Shown here piece by piece: positions 31,086 to 41,201 of a stretch of DNA of 64,000 nt. Each line of letters begins with the position of its first letter. The first letter of the stretch is position 1. Location: assembly GCF_004115155.1 (NCBI RefSeq), contig NZ_RDSM01000006.1, positions 124,001-188,000 on the forward strand, written 5' to 3'. A model generated the notes under the pieces. It searched no databases. It saw only the letters and a program-made list of their open reading frames with translations, and was not told the origin of the DNA. The translations under genes were made by a program, and so were the position numbers. The DNA comes from Granulicella sibirica (lineage in GTDB: Bacteria; Acidobacteriota; Terriglobia; Terriglobales; Acidobacteriaceae).

Positions 31086-33605
31086 ATGAATAAGTCGAAA
31101 GAGACTGCGCAATCTGAATTAACCCGACGCGAGTTTATGAGTGGTGCGGTTATGGCTGTGGCCGCTTCCAAGGTGCCTTTCGACTTTGGTTCTGCAAGGA
31201 ACGTTGAACGTGAATCTTCGTCTCGCAGAAGTAGCTTCGACAGTGACTGGCGGTTCGTAAAGGGAGACGTACAGGGCGCACAGTCTCCAGACTTCCATGA
31301 TGAGCCGTGGAGCATCATCAGTGTGCCTCACGACTGGAGCATCGAGGGCGAATTTCGTGAAGATGCCCCAGGTGCCGGCTTCTGTGCCTACTTGCCCACC
31401 GGCATTGGCTGGTATCGCAGACACTTCGCGGCTCCGCCTGTTTCCAAGGGCGGAAAACTCATCCTCCAGTTCGATGGGGTGTATCAGCGCAGCGAGGTGT
31501 GGATCAACGGCCACTCCTTGGGAATGCGTCCGTATGGGTTTATCAGTTTTGCGTACGATCTCACGCCCTACTTGCATGCAGGCCGCCAGCCGAATGTTCT
31601 TGCTGTTCGCGTCGATAACTCGTTACAGCCAAATTGCAGATGGTATTCTGGCTCAGGCATATACCGGCACACATGGCTGCTGACGACAGAACCTGTTCAT
31701 ATCGCACAGTGGGGAACCTGCGTCCGGACGCCGCAAATCTCCACGAACAGTGCGACGGTTGAAGTGTCTACTCGTGTGCAGAATGATCTCCCGCTACCGG
31801 CCGTCTGCTCCGTGCGTACCTTAATCCAGGACCGGGACGGCGCGACGGTAAAGGATTCCGCGGCTAAAGCTGAGATCCCTGCCGGAGGTGAGCTTACCTT
31901 TGTGCAACGCGTCGAGGTCGCATCTCCGAAACTCTGGTCCGTTGTCTCGCCGTATCTTTACTCTGTTCATCAGGTCGTGGAACATGACGGTCGAGCGGCG
32001 GATGCATCAACGACCCCGCTTGGTATTCGCTCGATCAGTTTTGACGTGGACAAGGGCTTTCTGCTGAATGGCGAACCCGTCAAGCTGAATGGAGTTTGCC
32101 TCCACGGAGACGCGGGCGCGGTAGGGACAGCAGTTCCTGAGCGGATGTGGGCGCGTCGCCTTGCTCTGCTCAAGGATATGGGGTGCAATGCAATCCGTTG
32201 CAGCCACAATCCCCCAGCGCCAGAGTTTCTTGACTTGTGCGACACCATGGGCTTCATGGTGATGTTCGATGCCTTTGACGAGTGGCACGGGGCTAAGGCG
32301 CAGACAACGCAGTACGGTTATCACAAGTACTTCGATGAATGGGCGTATCGCGACCTGAAGGACATGATCCTGCGCGATCGCAATCATCCCTCCATCGTCA
32401 TCTGGAATGCAGGGAACGAGGTGCCGGATCAGGGTTCGGCGCGCGGAGTCGAGACTCTCCGCACGCTGAAAGGAATCTTCTACTCGGAAGATCCGACTCG
32501 GCCTGTCACTGTGGCGTGCGACATGATAGCGGCCGAGCCACATGGAGCGTTACCGGAGTTTTTGGCCGAGCAGGATGTCGTTGGCTATAACTATGTAGAC
32601 CGCTGGCGCGACAGACGAGAGAAGTTCTATAGCATCGACCGGCATCAGTTTCCCAATCGGCGCTTCATCGGCACAGAGAGCGTCGCTTTGAGAGCTCCCC
32701 GTGGCTCCTATAAGATCGGCGCGGAATCGGCCGTATATGTCGAGAAGAGTAGCAACCTGCTGGTCGAGGTCGAGCAGTTGCAACGTTTTATTCAGACCTA
32801 TGACTACGTGAGCGGCGACTTCATTTGGACAGGAATCGATTACCTGGGGGAGGCGACATGGCCGGCAAAGGGATCTTCCTGTGGCGTGCTTGATACCTGC
32901 GGCTTTCGCAAGGACAGTTACTACTTCTATCAAAGCCTCTGGACCAGTAAGCCTGTTCTGCATCTTTCTCCCCACTGGAACTGGAAGGGGCATGAAGGCA
33001 CGGTTGTCTCGATTCTCTGCTATACCAACTGCGACACCGTGGAACTCTTTGTGAATGGCAAAAGCTGGGGAGTAAAAGGGTATGCATTTCCAAGTCCGGG
33101 CATGGAAGAGCACTATGCGAACTACCCGGCACGCGCAAAGGTACTGCAGACCACGGCCGATCTTCATCTGTCCTGGGACGTACCCTATGAAGCCGGAACG
33201 GTAAAGGCCGTGGGCACGAAGAACGGGCAGGTTGTCAGCACGGTGGAGGTTGCAACAACAGGGGAGCCAGCACGGCTGTTTCTCTCATCAGATCGCGTAA
33301 CACTCGATGCGGATGGCCGCGATGTAGCTCATGTGACAGTGGAAGTGCGGGACAGCAATGGGCGTTGCGTTCCGACTGCTGACCATGCCGTAACCTTGCA
33401 GGTTCGGGGAGAAGGCAAACTTCTCGGCATGGACAATGGCGATCCAGTAAACCACGAGAGCTATAAAGGCACGCAGCATAGCGTGTTCCATGGTCTGTGC
33501 CTTGCACTTATCGGCACCACAGAGCGTGCCGGAGCAATCGAGATTGTGGCGTCTTCGCGCGGGTTGGCGCAAGCCGCTCTTACATTGACGACGCGGCGCT
33601 CATAG
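31086..33605 (+). CDS. Tat-exported GH2 beta-glycosidase (GH2-1)
   Basis: The 839-residue enzyme has a Tat-type leader (LTRREFMSGAVMAVAA) and the GH2 layout of sugar-binding jelly roll, Ig-like domain and TIM barrel. The acid/base is Glu445 in VIWNAGNEVPD and the nucleophile Glu531 in FIGTESVAL. DUF4982 and an invasin/Ig-like domain follow (LFLSSDRVTLDADGRDVAHV). This architecture is typical of exo-beta-galactosidases and related exo-enzymes in glycan-use loci; substrate cannot be read from sequence. Start chosen at 31086 rather than 31068 because of the leader. It is divergent from the sensor kinase and is followed 90 bases later by a GH92 gene. Confidence 0.9.
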   Translation: MNKSKETAQSELTRREFMSGAVMAVAASKVPFDFGSARNVERESSSRRSSFDSDWRFVKGDVQGAQSPDFHDEPWSIISVPHDWSIEGEFREDAPGAGFCAYLPTGIGWYRRHFAAPPVSKGGKLILQFDGVYQRSEVWINGHSLGMRPYGFISFAYDLTPYLHAGRQPNVLAVRVDNSLQPNCRWYSGSGIYRHTWLLTTEPVHIAQWGTCVRTPQISTNSATVEVSTRVQNDLPLPAVCSVRTLIQDRDGATVKDSAAKAEIPAGGELTFVQRVEVASPKLWSVVSPYLYSVHQVVEHDGRAADASTTPLGIRSISFDVDKGFLLNGEPVKLNGVCLHGDAGAVGTAVPERMWARRLALLKDMGCNAIRCSHNPPAPEFLDLCDTMGFMVMFDAFDEWHGAKAQTTQYGYHKYFDEWAYRDLKDMILRDRNHPSIVIWNAGNEVPDQGSARGVETLRTLKGIFYSEDPTRPVTVACDMIAAEPHGALPEFLAEQDVVGYNYVDRWRDRREKFYSIDRHQFPNRRFIGTESVALRAPRGSYKIGAESAVYVEKSSNLLVEVEQLQRFIQTYDYVSGDFIWTGIDYLGEATWPAKGSSCGVLDTCGFRKDSYYFYQSLWTSKPVLHLSPHWNWKGHEGTVVSILCYTNCDTVELFVNGKSWGVKGYAFPSPGMEEHYANYPARAKVLQTTADLHLSWDVPYEAGTVKAVGTKNGQVVSTVEVATTGEPARLFLSSDRVTLDADGRDVAHVTVEVRDSNGRCVPTADHAVTLQVRGEGKLLGMDNGDPVNHESYKGTQHSVFHGLCLALIGTTERAGAIEIVASSRGLAQAALTLTTRRS

Positions 33606-33695
33606 GGTCTGCTGAGAGGCCATGTGCAGGTGAGGAATCGAACAGGCCATCGCTCGACGTGAAAAGATGGCGCGCATAGAGGAAGGCATGGTTGC

Positions 33696-35933
33696 ATGGA
33701 CTTACTAAGGGTTACAGAGAGGTTCGGATGCGGATCGTACAGGAAGTACCTAGCGACGGTGGTGGTGAGTAAACGGCCCAAAGGAAACGTTCTTCTAGCA
33801 GCTTTCCTCGCGTTCGCCACTGTCCTGCAGGCGCAATCGCCGCGCCGCCCCGTTGACTACGTGAATCCTCTCATCGGTACTGCCCCCATCACTGACAAGC
33901 AATACCTGGGCAGCAACCCGGCGCCGGGCGAGGAGCTTTACTCCGGGACTGTGAACCCGTGCGCCATGGTCCCAGATCCAGCCGGGTACCTTTGTGTGGG
34001 TCCTGTAACGGGCTTTGACGGCGCGTATCACGTGCGCGGCTCGGGGTACCGCTTTGATGACCCAACGATCATGGGATTTACGCAGATGAACGGCGAGTAC
34101 AGCGATGAAAACCGGCTGTTGTTCATGCCGACGGTCGGCGCTATCAAGACCTCTCCGGGCACCCGCACCGCTCCAGGTTCGGGGTATCGCTCAACCAAGG
34201 ATTCACAAAGCGAACGGGCATCGGCAGGATACTATTCCGTTTCCTTGGGGACGTATGGTGTTCGAGTGGAACTGACTGCGACGGCGCACTGTGCCTTCCA
34301 CCGCTATACCTTCCCCGCATCGCAGCAGGCGAACATCCTCGTTGACTTAGGTACTGCGCGTCCCGCGGTCACGAACGCCTCTGTTTCCGTCGTTGGCAAG
34401 CACACGCTTGAGGGGTCTCAGACCGGGCGTAACAGCACCGTCTACTTTCGTGCCGAGTTCAGCAAGGACTTCGCGTCTTCGGGAACATGGAAGGATGGTG
34501 CTGTAACTGCTGGAAGCTCCGAGGCCAGCGGAACTCCTGTTGGCGCCTATCTCACATTCGACACTTCAAACCAGGAGCAGGTCCTTGTAAAGGTAGGCAC
34601 GTCTACCGTTAGCCTGGCTGATGCGGCTGCCCATTTGAAGAAGGAGATGCCGCAAGAAGCAGACTTTGAAGCCATCAAAGGCCAGGCCAGGGCACTCTGG
34701 AGCCAGATACTGGACCGGATGGTCGTAACCGGCGGGTCCGCGCGCGATCGGGTTAACTTCTACACCGCTGTGTATCGTACGGCTGCCGGTCCAAAGTATT
34801 CGTGGTTTCCGTTCTACGATTCCGCTGGAATGATTCTTGCTCGAGGAGACGATTGGGTTTCCCGACGGATGGCAGGCAAGGGAAGTTTCTGGGGATGGCA
34901 CTGGGGCGGTGGATACTGGGGCCCCGGAAACGTGTCAAGCCTGCTGGGTTTGTACAAGATAGGCTTTCACGACCTTGACCTGAAGGCTGCGTATCAGGAC
35001 CTGCACAACCAGGCCATGAACGGCGGTGGCCCGGCAGGGGCAGCCTATCGTAAGTATGGATACATACCTGCGGACCTTGGAGTCAGGGACTATGTCAATC
35101 GTTCCATCGGGTTGTCGATGGATGACCGGTCCATGTCTGAGTTGGCCAGGCTCGTTGGCAATGAAACTGATTCTGAATTCTTTCTGAAGCGATCACAAAG
35201 TTACAAGACACTCTACAACCCGTCGGTTGGGTTCTTTGCGCCACGTCATGCAGATGGGTCCTGGATGCCTCCCTTGGATCCCGTGGAGCCTCACGCCGAA
35301 GACGTGTATCGAGAAGGCAACGCATGGAATTATCTGTGGTTCAACACGGTCGACATGCCTGGACTCATCGATCTGCTGGGTGGTCCCAGCAGGTTTGCCG
35401 CAAGGCTGGACACGTTCTTTTCCGCACCCTATCAGCCGAAAGTACCGCTGCGTGACCTGACAGGCGTCATCGGTTTATATTTCCATGGCAATGAGCAGTA
35501 CCGGCACGTTCCCTACCTCTATAACTATGTCAAGCAGCCGTGGAAGACGCAGGCGCTGGTTCGCAGAATCCAAACCGAGTTATACCGCCCAGTCCCCGCT
35601 GGCTTATGCGGCATGGACGATTACGGGGATCTGGAGGGCTGGTATGTAACCAGTGCGCTTGGATTCCTCCAGGTGGATCTCTCAAGCAAGGTCTATGAGA
35701 TCGGAAGTCCGATTTTCCCGAAAGTGGAGGTCAAGCTGCCAGGAAGAAGCGGAGGCACCTTCGTGATTCAGGCGAACCACGTTTCGGCAGACAATAAGTA
35801 CATACAGTCGGCCAAGTTGAATGGCAGACCACTTAATGTTCCCCGCTTAGATCAAGCAGACATGGTTGCGGGCGGCAGCCTCGTTTTCGAGATGGGTCCA
35901 AAGCCGAACTTTAACTGGGGAACGGGTAATTAG
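33696..35933 (+). CDS. GH92 alpha-mannosidase family enzyme (GH92-1)
   Basis: The 745-residue secreted enzyme begins its GH92 domain with RRPVDYVNPLIGTAP. The catalytic-domain landmarks are YREGNAWNYLW (with the likely general acid), FHGNEQYRHVPYLYNY and GLCGMDDYGDLEGWYVTSAL (metal and base region). GH92 enzymes are calcium-dependent exo-alpha-mannosidases. The HGNE form, with Glu, is the one linked to +1 sugar recognition in alpha-1,2-specific members. ATG 33696 has a weak AGGAAGG; a GTG at 33765 gives a cleaner signal peptide (GNVLLAAFLAFATVLQAQ) and is a real alternative. Confidence 0.92.
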   Translation: MDLLRVTERFGCGSYRKYLATVVVSKRPKGNVLLAAFLAFATVLQAQSPRRPVDYVNPLIGTAPITDKQYLGSNPAPGEELYSGTVNPCAMVPDPAGYLCVGPVTGFDGAYHVRGSGYRFDDPTIMGFTQMNGEYSDENRLLFMPTVGAIKTSPGTRTAPGSGYRSTKDSQSERASAGYYSVSLGTYGVRVELTATAHCAFHRYTFPASQQANILVDLGTARPAVTNASVSVVGKHTLEGSQTGRNSTVYFRAEFSKDFASSGTWKDGAVTAGSSEASGTPVGAYLTFDTSNQEQVLVKVGTSTVSLADAAAHLKKEMPQEADFEAIKGQARALWSQILDRMVVTGGSARDRVNFYTAVYRTAAGPKYSWFPFYDSAGMILARGDDWVSRRMAGKGSFWGWHWGGGYWGPGNVSSLLGLYKIGFHDLDLKAAYQDLHNQAMNGGGPAGAAYRKYGYIPADLGVRDYVNRSIGLSMDDRSMSELARLVGNETDSEFFLKRSQSYKTLYNPSVGFFAPRHADGSWMPPLDPVEPHAEDVYREGNAWNYLWFNTVDMPGLIDLLGGPSRFAARLDTFFSAPYQPKVPLRDLTGVIGLYFHGNEQYRHVPYLYNYVKQPWKTQALVRRIQTELYRPVPAGLCGMDDYGDLEGWYVTSALGFLQVDLSSKVYEIGSPIFPKVEVKLPGRSGGTFVIQANHVSADNKYIQSAKLNGRPLNVPRLDQADMVAGGSLVFEMGPKPNFNWGTGN

Positions 35934-36250
35934 CCAAAGCCGGTCAGCTGCCGACGTCCTGCGCGTCCGTGGAAGCTCTGATACGCAAATGGAAGTCGTC
36001 GCCTCTTGCCGGGAACATGGCTCAGAGGCAAGTGAGAGGCTTGGCCTTGGAGCAGACGTTCGTTCGAAGTGAACATAAGTCTTCCGCGGAGGCAGTTCCG
36101 GTTTGGCGCCTCCACTGGTCCGCTCTTAACGCGACGCCGCGGACATCCATGGTGATCGACACCGTGAGCAAAGCCGTGCTGAACCCGCTACGTGAACAAC
36201 GCATCGCTATGTTTGACGCGTTGCACCTTCCGTAGCACCAGCACGCAGGT
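35934..36250. other. Intergenic stretch between GH92-1 and lactonase 1
   Basis: The region separates two convergent genes. A frame of 88 codons crosses it but has no binding site or recognisable domain. I see no clear terminator hairpin and no repeats. Confidence 0.4.
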
Positions 36251-37375
36251 TCAGGGCTGCAGCGGCAGAAAGCGCGGACTGAAGGCATGCCGGATATGCA
36301 CGGGGTCTCCGGCCGGGTTGAGCACCCCTGTATCCGGGTTGATGGCGAAGACCGCGGCGGTGTCACTGTCGTGGTTGGTAACCAGCAGCCAGCGGCCACT
36401 GGGATCGAAGTCGAAGTTGCGCGGCGTTCTGCCTCCGGAGGGGATGTCCTGCAGCGGAGACAGCCGGCCAGAGGCCCGGTCGATGGCGAAGACAGCAACG
36501 CTGTTGCGTCCTCGATTGGTGGCGTACAGGAATCGTCCGTTGGGATGGACCCTGATCTCGGCGCTCGTGCTCACGCCCTTGAAGTCAGCCGGCAGGGCTG
36601 AGATCTGCTGTTTCTCGTTCAGCGTTCCGCGCTTTGCATCCCAGTCATACAACAGGATGGAGCTTCCCATCTCCGTGATCAGGTAGGCCCACCTGCCGTT
36701 TGGGTGAAAGGTGATGTGGCGCGGGCCGGAGCCCTGTGGCGCCTGGACCGTCTCCGGATCGGATGGTGTGAGCGATCCCGTTGCGGCATCGAACCGGTAG
36801 ATAAAGATCTTGTCCAGGCCAAGGTCGGCAACCAGCACAAACCGGTTGGATGGGTCCACAAGGATGGAGTGCGCAAAGGCACGCGTCTGCCGCAGCGGAT
36901 TCACGCTATGGCCGGTGTGCTGTATGAAGGCGGTGCGCTCTCCAAGGGTGCCGTCCGGTCGCAGGGCGTAAGCGGCTATGTTTCCACCCTGGTAGTTCGC
37001 CACGAACGCGAAGCGTGCTGTCTTATCCAGGCTGATGTAGCTGGGATCGCCGCCTCCGCTTGGCTTCTGGTTCAGCAGCGTGAGATGTCCGGTTGCGCGA
37101 TCCACAGCGTACGCAGCGATGAACGCCGGAGTGCCGCAGGTGTACAGGAACCGGTGTGACGGATCGAAGACAAAGTACGCTGGCGCATCCGCCTGCAGCA
37201 TCAACTGCGGATCGGTAAGGTGACCGGTTGCGGAGTCGAACCGGCCGATAGAAAATCCCTCACCTGGCCCGCTCGAGTGCGAGCCGAACACGACCGCCAG
37301 GTTCTGTGCGTGGGCAGCCAGTCCGAACGAGAGAGCAAGGAGGCTGCCCGTAATTCGCAACGCCAGATTAAGCAT
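36251..37375 (-). CDS. Secreted lactonase-type seven-bladed propeller (lactonase 1)
   Basis: The 374-residue protein has a signal peptide (LRITGSLLALSFGLAAHAQ) and seven propeller blades of the 6-phosphogluconolactonase-like family. Typical segments are YISLDKTARFAFVANYQGGN, GSGPRHITFHPNGRWAYLIT and SAEIRVHPNGRFLYATNRGR. Family members hydrolyse sugar lactones; export suggests a periplasmic aldonolactone as substrate. It is divergent from the GH38 gene with a shared 172-base intergenic region that holds a LacI-type operator. Confidence 0.88.
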   Translation of the reverse strand: MLNLALRITGSLLALSFGLAAHAQNLAVVFGSHSSGPGEGFSIGRFDSATGHLTDPQLMLQADAPAYFVFDPSHRFLYTCGTPAFIAAYAVDRATGHLTLLNQKPSGGGDPSYISLDKTARFAFVANYQGGNIAAYALRPDGTLGERTAFIQHTGHSVNPLRQTRAFAHSILVDPSNRFVLVADLGLDKIFIYRFDAATGSLTPSDPETVQAPQGSGPRHITFHPNGRWAYLITEMGSSILLYDWDAKRGTLNEKQQISALPADFKGVSTSAEIRVHPNGRFLYATNRGRNSVAVFAIDRASGRLSPLQDIPSGGRTPRNFDFDPSGRWLLVTNHDSDTAAVFAINPDTGVLNPAGDPVHIRHAFSPRFLPLQP

Positions 37376-37448
37376 GAGGACACCTTCGAAAACAGTTGAG
37401 TGCTACACTGCGGAAAGATGGCGCGTCATTACCCCGGTGCGCCCTGCA

Positions 37449-37462
37449 TGACAACGCTGTCA
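37449..37462. promoter_or_regulatory. LacI-type operator between lactonase 1 and GH38
   Basis: TGACAACGCTGTCA is one base away from the perfect palindrome TGACAACGTTGTCA found upstream of the TonB-dependent receptor. It lies 74 bases from the lactonase start and 86 bases from the GH38 start, well placed to control both. Confidence 0.7.
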
Positions 37463-37547
37463 TTCTCCATTGAGTATGCCCCAAGTTCGAGGGATACCGC
37501 TGGAGAGCGCCTAGGAACCGATACCTTCCAACGCTTTGGAGTGCCTG

Positions 37548-40500
37548 ATGGAAACCTTGCGACATGTACTGCGCACCGCCGCTATGCTTGGGCTTGCGGC
37601 CTCGATCTCAGCCGAGGGGCAGAGCACTGCGAAGCCCGACCTTACCAAGGAACCCACCCTCTACGTAATCGGCTATGCGCATCTGGACACCGAATGGCGC
37701 TGGGAATACCCACAGGTTATCGATGAGTACATCCGCAAGACCATGCAGGACAACTTCCGTCTCATTGAGAAGTATCCGCACTATACGTTCAACTTCAGCG
37801 GAGCCAATCGCTACCGTTTTATGAAGGAGTACTTTCCCGCGGACTATGCACGGGTAAAGCAGTATGTTGCCGACGGCCGGTGGTACCCGGCGGGCTCCTC
37901 CATGGAGGAGGGCGATGTGAATGCTCCCAGTGCGGAGGCGCTCATCCGCCAGGTGCTGTATGGCAACAACTGGTTTCGCAAGGAGTTCGGGAAGAGCAGC
38001 GCGGAGTACATGCTGCCGGATTGCTTCGGTTTCCCTTCCTCTTTGCCCAGTATTCTTGCGCATGCGGGGGTGAAGGGATTTTCCACGCAGAAGCTGGTGT
38101 GGGGATCGTCAGCCCCTGGAGGCGGACAGGAATCGCTGGAGAGGACGCCGGAAGGAACTCCGTTCAACGTGGGCGTCTGGGTGGGTCCGGACGGCAGGAG
38201 CGTCCTCGCAGGGCTGAATCCCGGGAGCTACAACGGCACCATTAACACGGACCTGAGCGCGCCGCTTCCGCCTGACGCTGCCAACCCGGAACTCGCCGAT
38301 ATCCAAAAGAAGCTCGCCACGCTGAATGACACCATGAGGCAGAACCGGACTGCCGGCCGGCCCTTCAGCCAGAAGGATCGTGAGGAGCGCGACCTGCTTC
38401 GCAGCCGGCAGTCACAGATCACCACATGGCAGAAGGAGCATTCGCTGTCCCGGTTCCAGGGCGACTGGGCTGCGCGGGTGATGAATAACGGCAAGGTCAC
38501 CGGCCTGTTTACGGATTACCACTACTACGGTACCGGTGATGTCGGAGGTGCTCCGCGCGAGGATTCCGTCAAGCGCCTGGAAGCCATCATCACCAAGGGC
38601 AGCGTGAGTCTCGCAGGCGCAGACGCTCCGGTGAATGTCGGCGATGGTCCCGTGCATGTCCTTTCCGCGAAGGCAGATGACATGTTCCTGAACATCACAC
38701 CGGCGGAGACGGAAACGCTGCCGCGCTACACCGGCGAAATGGAGTTGACGAACCACTCCGCCGGATCTCTGACATCGCAGGCGTATCAGAAGCGCTGGAT
38801 CCGTCACCAGGAATTGTTGGCGGACGCGGCGGAAAAATCGTCCGTTGCGGCCCTGTTGCTGGGAACGCGCACCTATCCGTTGCAGCGTTTGAACGATGCG
38901 TGGACGCTGACCATGGGCGCGCACTTCCATGACATCGCGGCGGGCACCGCCACGCCCCGAGCGTACGAGTTCGCGTGGAACGATGATGTGATCGCAATGA
39001 ACCAGTTTGCCGGTGTGCTGCAGAGCACGGTACAGGGTGTTGCGTCCTCCCTGAACACCTCTGTGAAGGGCGTCCCGGTGGTGGTCTTCAATCCGCTGAA
39101 CATCGCCCGTGAAGATGTTGTGGAGGCCAAGGTCAACTGGCCCACGGGAGTTCCCAGGGCCGTCCGCGTGCTCGGTCCTGACGGTAAGGAGATCCCGTCG
39201 CAGATCAGCGGCGACAGCGTCCTCTTTGCGGCCAGCCTGCCGTCGGTAGGATATGGTGTCTTCGATCTTCAACCCGCATCGTCGGCCCCCCGGACGTCGT
39301 CGTTGAAGGTATCGAAGACGGGGCTGGAGAATGACTTTTACCGCGTCACACTGAACGATGCGGGAGATGTGACCAGCATCTACGACAAGACGGTCAGCAA
39401 GGAGATGCTGGCTGCTCCGGCCCGTCTTGCGCTTTCCTACGACAATCCCGCGCAGTGGCCCGCATGGAACATGGACTGGGACCAGGAGCAGGCCGCGCCA
39501 AAGGAGTACGTCTCAGGACCTGCCGCCATCCGCGTGGTGGAGAACGGGCCCGTCCGCGTTGCTGTGGAAGTGTCGCGCGATACTGCCGGTTCGCACTTCG
39601 TGCAGACCATTAGCCTGTCCGCTGGCGACAGTGGACGGCGCCTTGAATTTGGAAACGTCATCGACTGGAAGACCAAGGAATCAAACCTGAAGGCGACGTT
39701 CCCGCTGGCCGCGTCCAATGACATGGCCACCTACAACTGGGACATCGGAACCATCGAGCGGCCCACAGCCGAGCCGAAGAAGTTCGAAGTGCCGTCGCAC
39801 CAATGGATCGACCTGACAGACAAGTCCGGAACCTTTGGCGCAACCATCCTTACGGACAGCAAGAACGGTTCAGACAAACCGACGGACAACACCCTGCGGC
39901 TGACGCTGCTTCGCTCCCCGGGGGTCAAGGCCGGCTATCCTGACCAAGCCACACAGGACTTCGGCCACCATGAGTTCGTCTACGGCTTCTCCGGTCACGC
40001 CGGTGGATGGCGCGATGCGCAGACGGACTGGCAGGCGCAGCGGCTCAACGCTCCGCTTTACGCCTTCCAGGCAGCCAGGCATGAGGGTTCGCTCGGCAGG
40101 ACGTATTCGCTCCTGAAGGTCAGCAATCCACGCATCCGCGTGCTCGCGGTGAAGAAAGCGGAACTCAGCGACGAAGTGATCGTGCGCCTGGTGGAACTCG
40201 ACGGCAAGCCGCAGCAGGATGTGAAGCTTTCGTTCGCGAAGAGCATCACCAGCGCGCGCGAGGTCAATGGGCAGGAACAGCCGGTTGGCGATGCCACAGT
40301 CCGCGACGGCGTTCTTCCAACATCCTTCGGGAGCTACCAGCCGCGTTCGTTCGCGGTACGCTTTGCCGCGCCGGTACCGGTGGCAACTTCGGTGCACTCC
40401 ACGCCTGTGGCGCTGGCGTATGACCTCGCGGCCGCAAGCAGCGATGGACAGGCTGCCACGGCGGGCTTTGACGGCAAGGGCAACACCTACCCGGCGGAGA

Positions 40501-41066
40501 TGCTGCCCTCGCAGATACAGTTCAACGATGTCAGCTTCCAGTTGGCGGCCGCGAAGACGGGATCGCCAAACGCCCTGACGGCGAAGGGGCAGACCATTGC
40601 ACTGCCCGCGGGCCGGTTCAACCGTGTGTACATCCTGGCCGCTTCTGCCAGGGGCGATCAGCTCGCAACCTTTACAGTCGGCACCAAGGTGGCGGACGTG
40701 ACGATCCAGGACTGGGGTGGCTATATCGGCCAGTGGGACAACCGCAAGTGGAGTTCCCCGGACATTTCGCACGATCATTACGGCGACATGGTCGGCATGA
40801 CACCGGGTTTCATCAAGCGTTCCGACCTTGCGTGGTACGCAAGCCATCACCATGATGCCACCGGCCGGAATGTCGATTATTCCTACTCATATCTCTTCGC
40901 CTATGGGATAGACGTTCCCCCCGGGGCGCGGACGATCCAGTTACCCACCAACGACGCAGTCCGCATCATGGCCATCTCTGTCGCGAATGAAGATGCGGCG
41001 ATCACGCCTGCGCACCCGCTGTACGATGTTCTCCCGGCAGCCGCGGGCGGCGGCAGGACACAGTAG
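37548..41066 (+). CDS. GH38 alpha-mannosidase
   Basis: The 1172-residue enzyme has a signal peptide (RHVLRTAAMLGLAASISAEG) and a GH38 N-terminal domain. Zinc ligands are His44 and Asp46 in GYAHLDTEW, Asp158 in LPDCFGFPSSLPS (the nucleophile region) and His in MGAHFHDIAAGT near 460. The middle and C-terminal beta domains of the family follow. These enzymes release alpha-linked mannose from glycans. The ATG at 37548 has GGAG six bases upstream. Lactonase 2 follows after 135 bases in the same direction, so the two probably share a transcript under the LacI-type operator. Confidence 0.93.
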   Translation: METLRHVLRTAAMLGLAASISAEGQSTAKPDLTKEPTLYVIGYAHLDTEWRWEYPQVIDEYIRKTMQDNFRLIEKYPHYTFNFSGANRYRFMKEYFPADYARVKQYVADGRWYPAGSSMEEGDVNAPSAEALIRQVLYGNNWFRKEFGKSSAEYMLPDCFGFPSSLPSILAHAGVKGFSTQKLVWGSSAPGGGQESLERTPEGTPFNVGVWVGPDGRSVLAGLNPGSYNGTINTDLSAPLPPDAANPELADIQKKLATLNDTMRQNRTAGRPFSQKDREERDLLRSRQSQITTWQKEHSLSRFQGDWAARVMNNGKVTGLFTDYHYYGTGDVGGAPREDSVKRLEAIITKGSVSLAGADAPVNVGDGPVHVLSAKADDMFLNITPAETETLPRYTGEMELTNHSAGSLTSQAYQKRWIRHQELLADAAEKSSVAALLLGTRTYPLQRLNDAWTLTMGAHFHDIAAGTATPRAYEFAWNDDVIAMNQFAGVLQSTVQGVASSLNTSVKGVPVVVFNPLNIAREDVVEAKVNWPTGVPRAVRVLGPDGKEIPSQISGDSVLFAASLPSVGYGVFDLQPASSAPRTSSLKVSKTGLENDFYRVTLNDAGDVTSIYDKTVSKEMLAAPARLALSYDNPAQWPAWNMDWDQEQAAPKEYVSGPAAIRVVENGPVRVAVEVSRDTAGSHFVQTISLSAGDSGRRLEFGNVIDWKTKESNLKATFPLAASNDMATYNWDIGTIERPTAEPKKFEVPSHQWIDLTDKSGTFGATILTDSKNGSDKPTDNTLRLTLLRSPGVKAGYPDQATQDFGHHEFVYGFSGHAGGWRDAQTDWQAQRLNAPLYAFQAARHEGSLGRTYSLLKVSNPRIRVLAVKKAELSDEVIVRLVELDGKPQQDVKLSFAKSITSAREVNGQEQPVGDATVRDGVLPTSFGSYQPRSFAVRFAAPVPVATSVHSTPVALAYDLAAASSDGQAATAGFDGKGNTYPAEMLPSQIQFNDVSFQLAAAKTGSPNALTAKGQTIALPAGRFNRVYILAASARGDQLATFTVGTKVADVTIQDWGGYIGQWDNRKWSSPDISHDHYGDMVGMTPGFIKRSDLAWYASHHHDATGRNVDYSYSYLFAYGIDVPPGARTIQLPTNDAVRIMAISVANEDAAITPAHPLYDVLPAAAGGGRTQ

Positions 41067-41201
41067 TACCCAACGAACTTCGGCGGGAGGATAGCGATTG
41101 AAACGCCACAGCACGGAAAGGTGCGGTGCAGGGGACGCCGCACCTGGAGAAGCAGGAACAGCCACGCATCGGGTCGCTACGCCGCGGCAGGGAGGACATA
41201 C

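Noticed and set aside
38412..40853. Long minus-strand frames of 286 and 327 codons within the GH38 gene
   Set aside because: Antisense shadows of GH38; no start context or domain.
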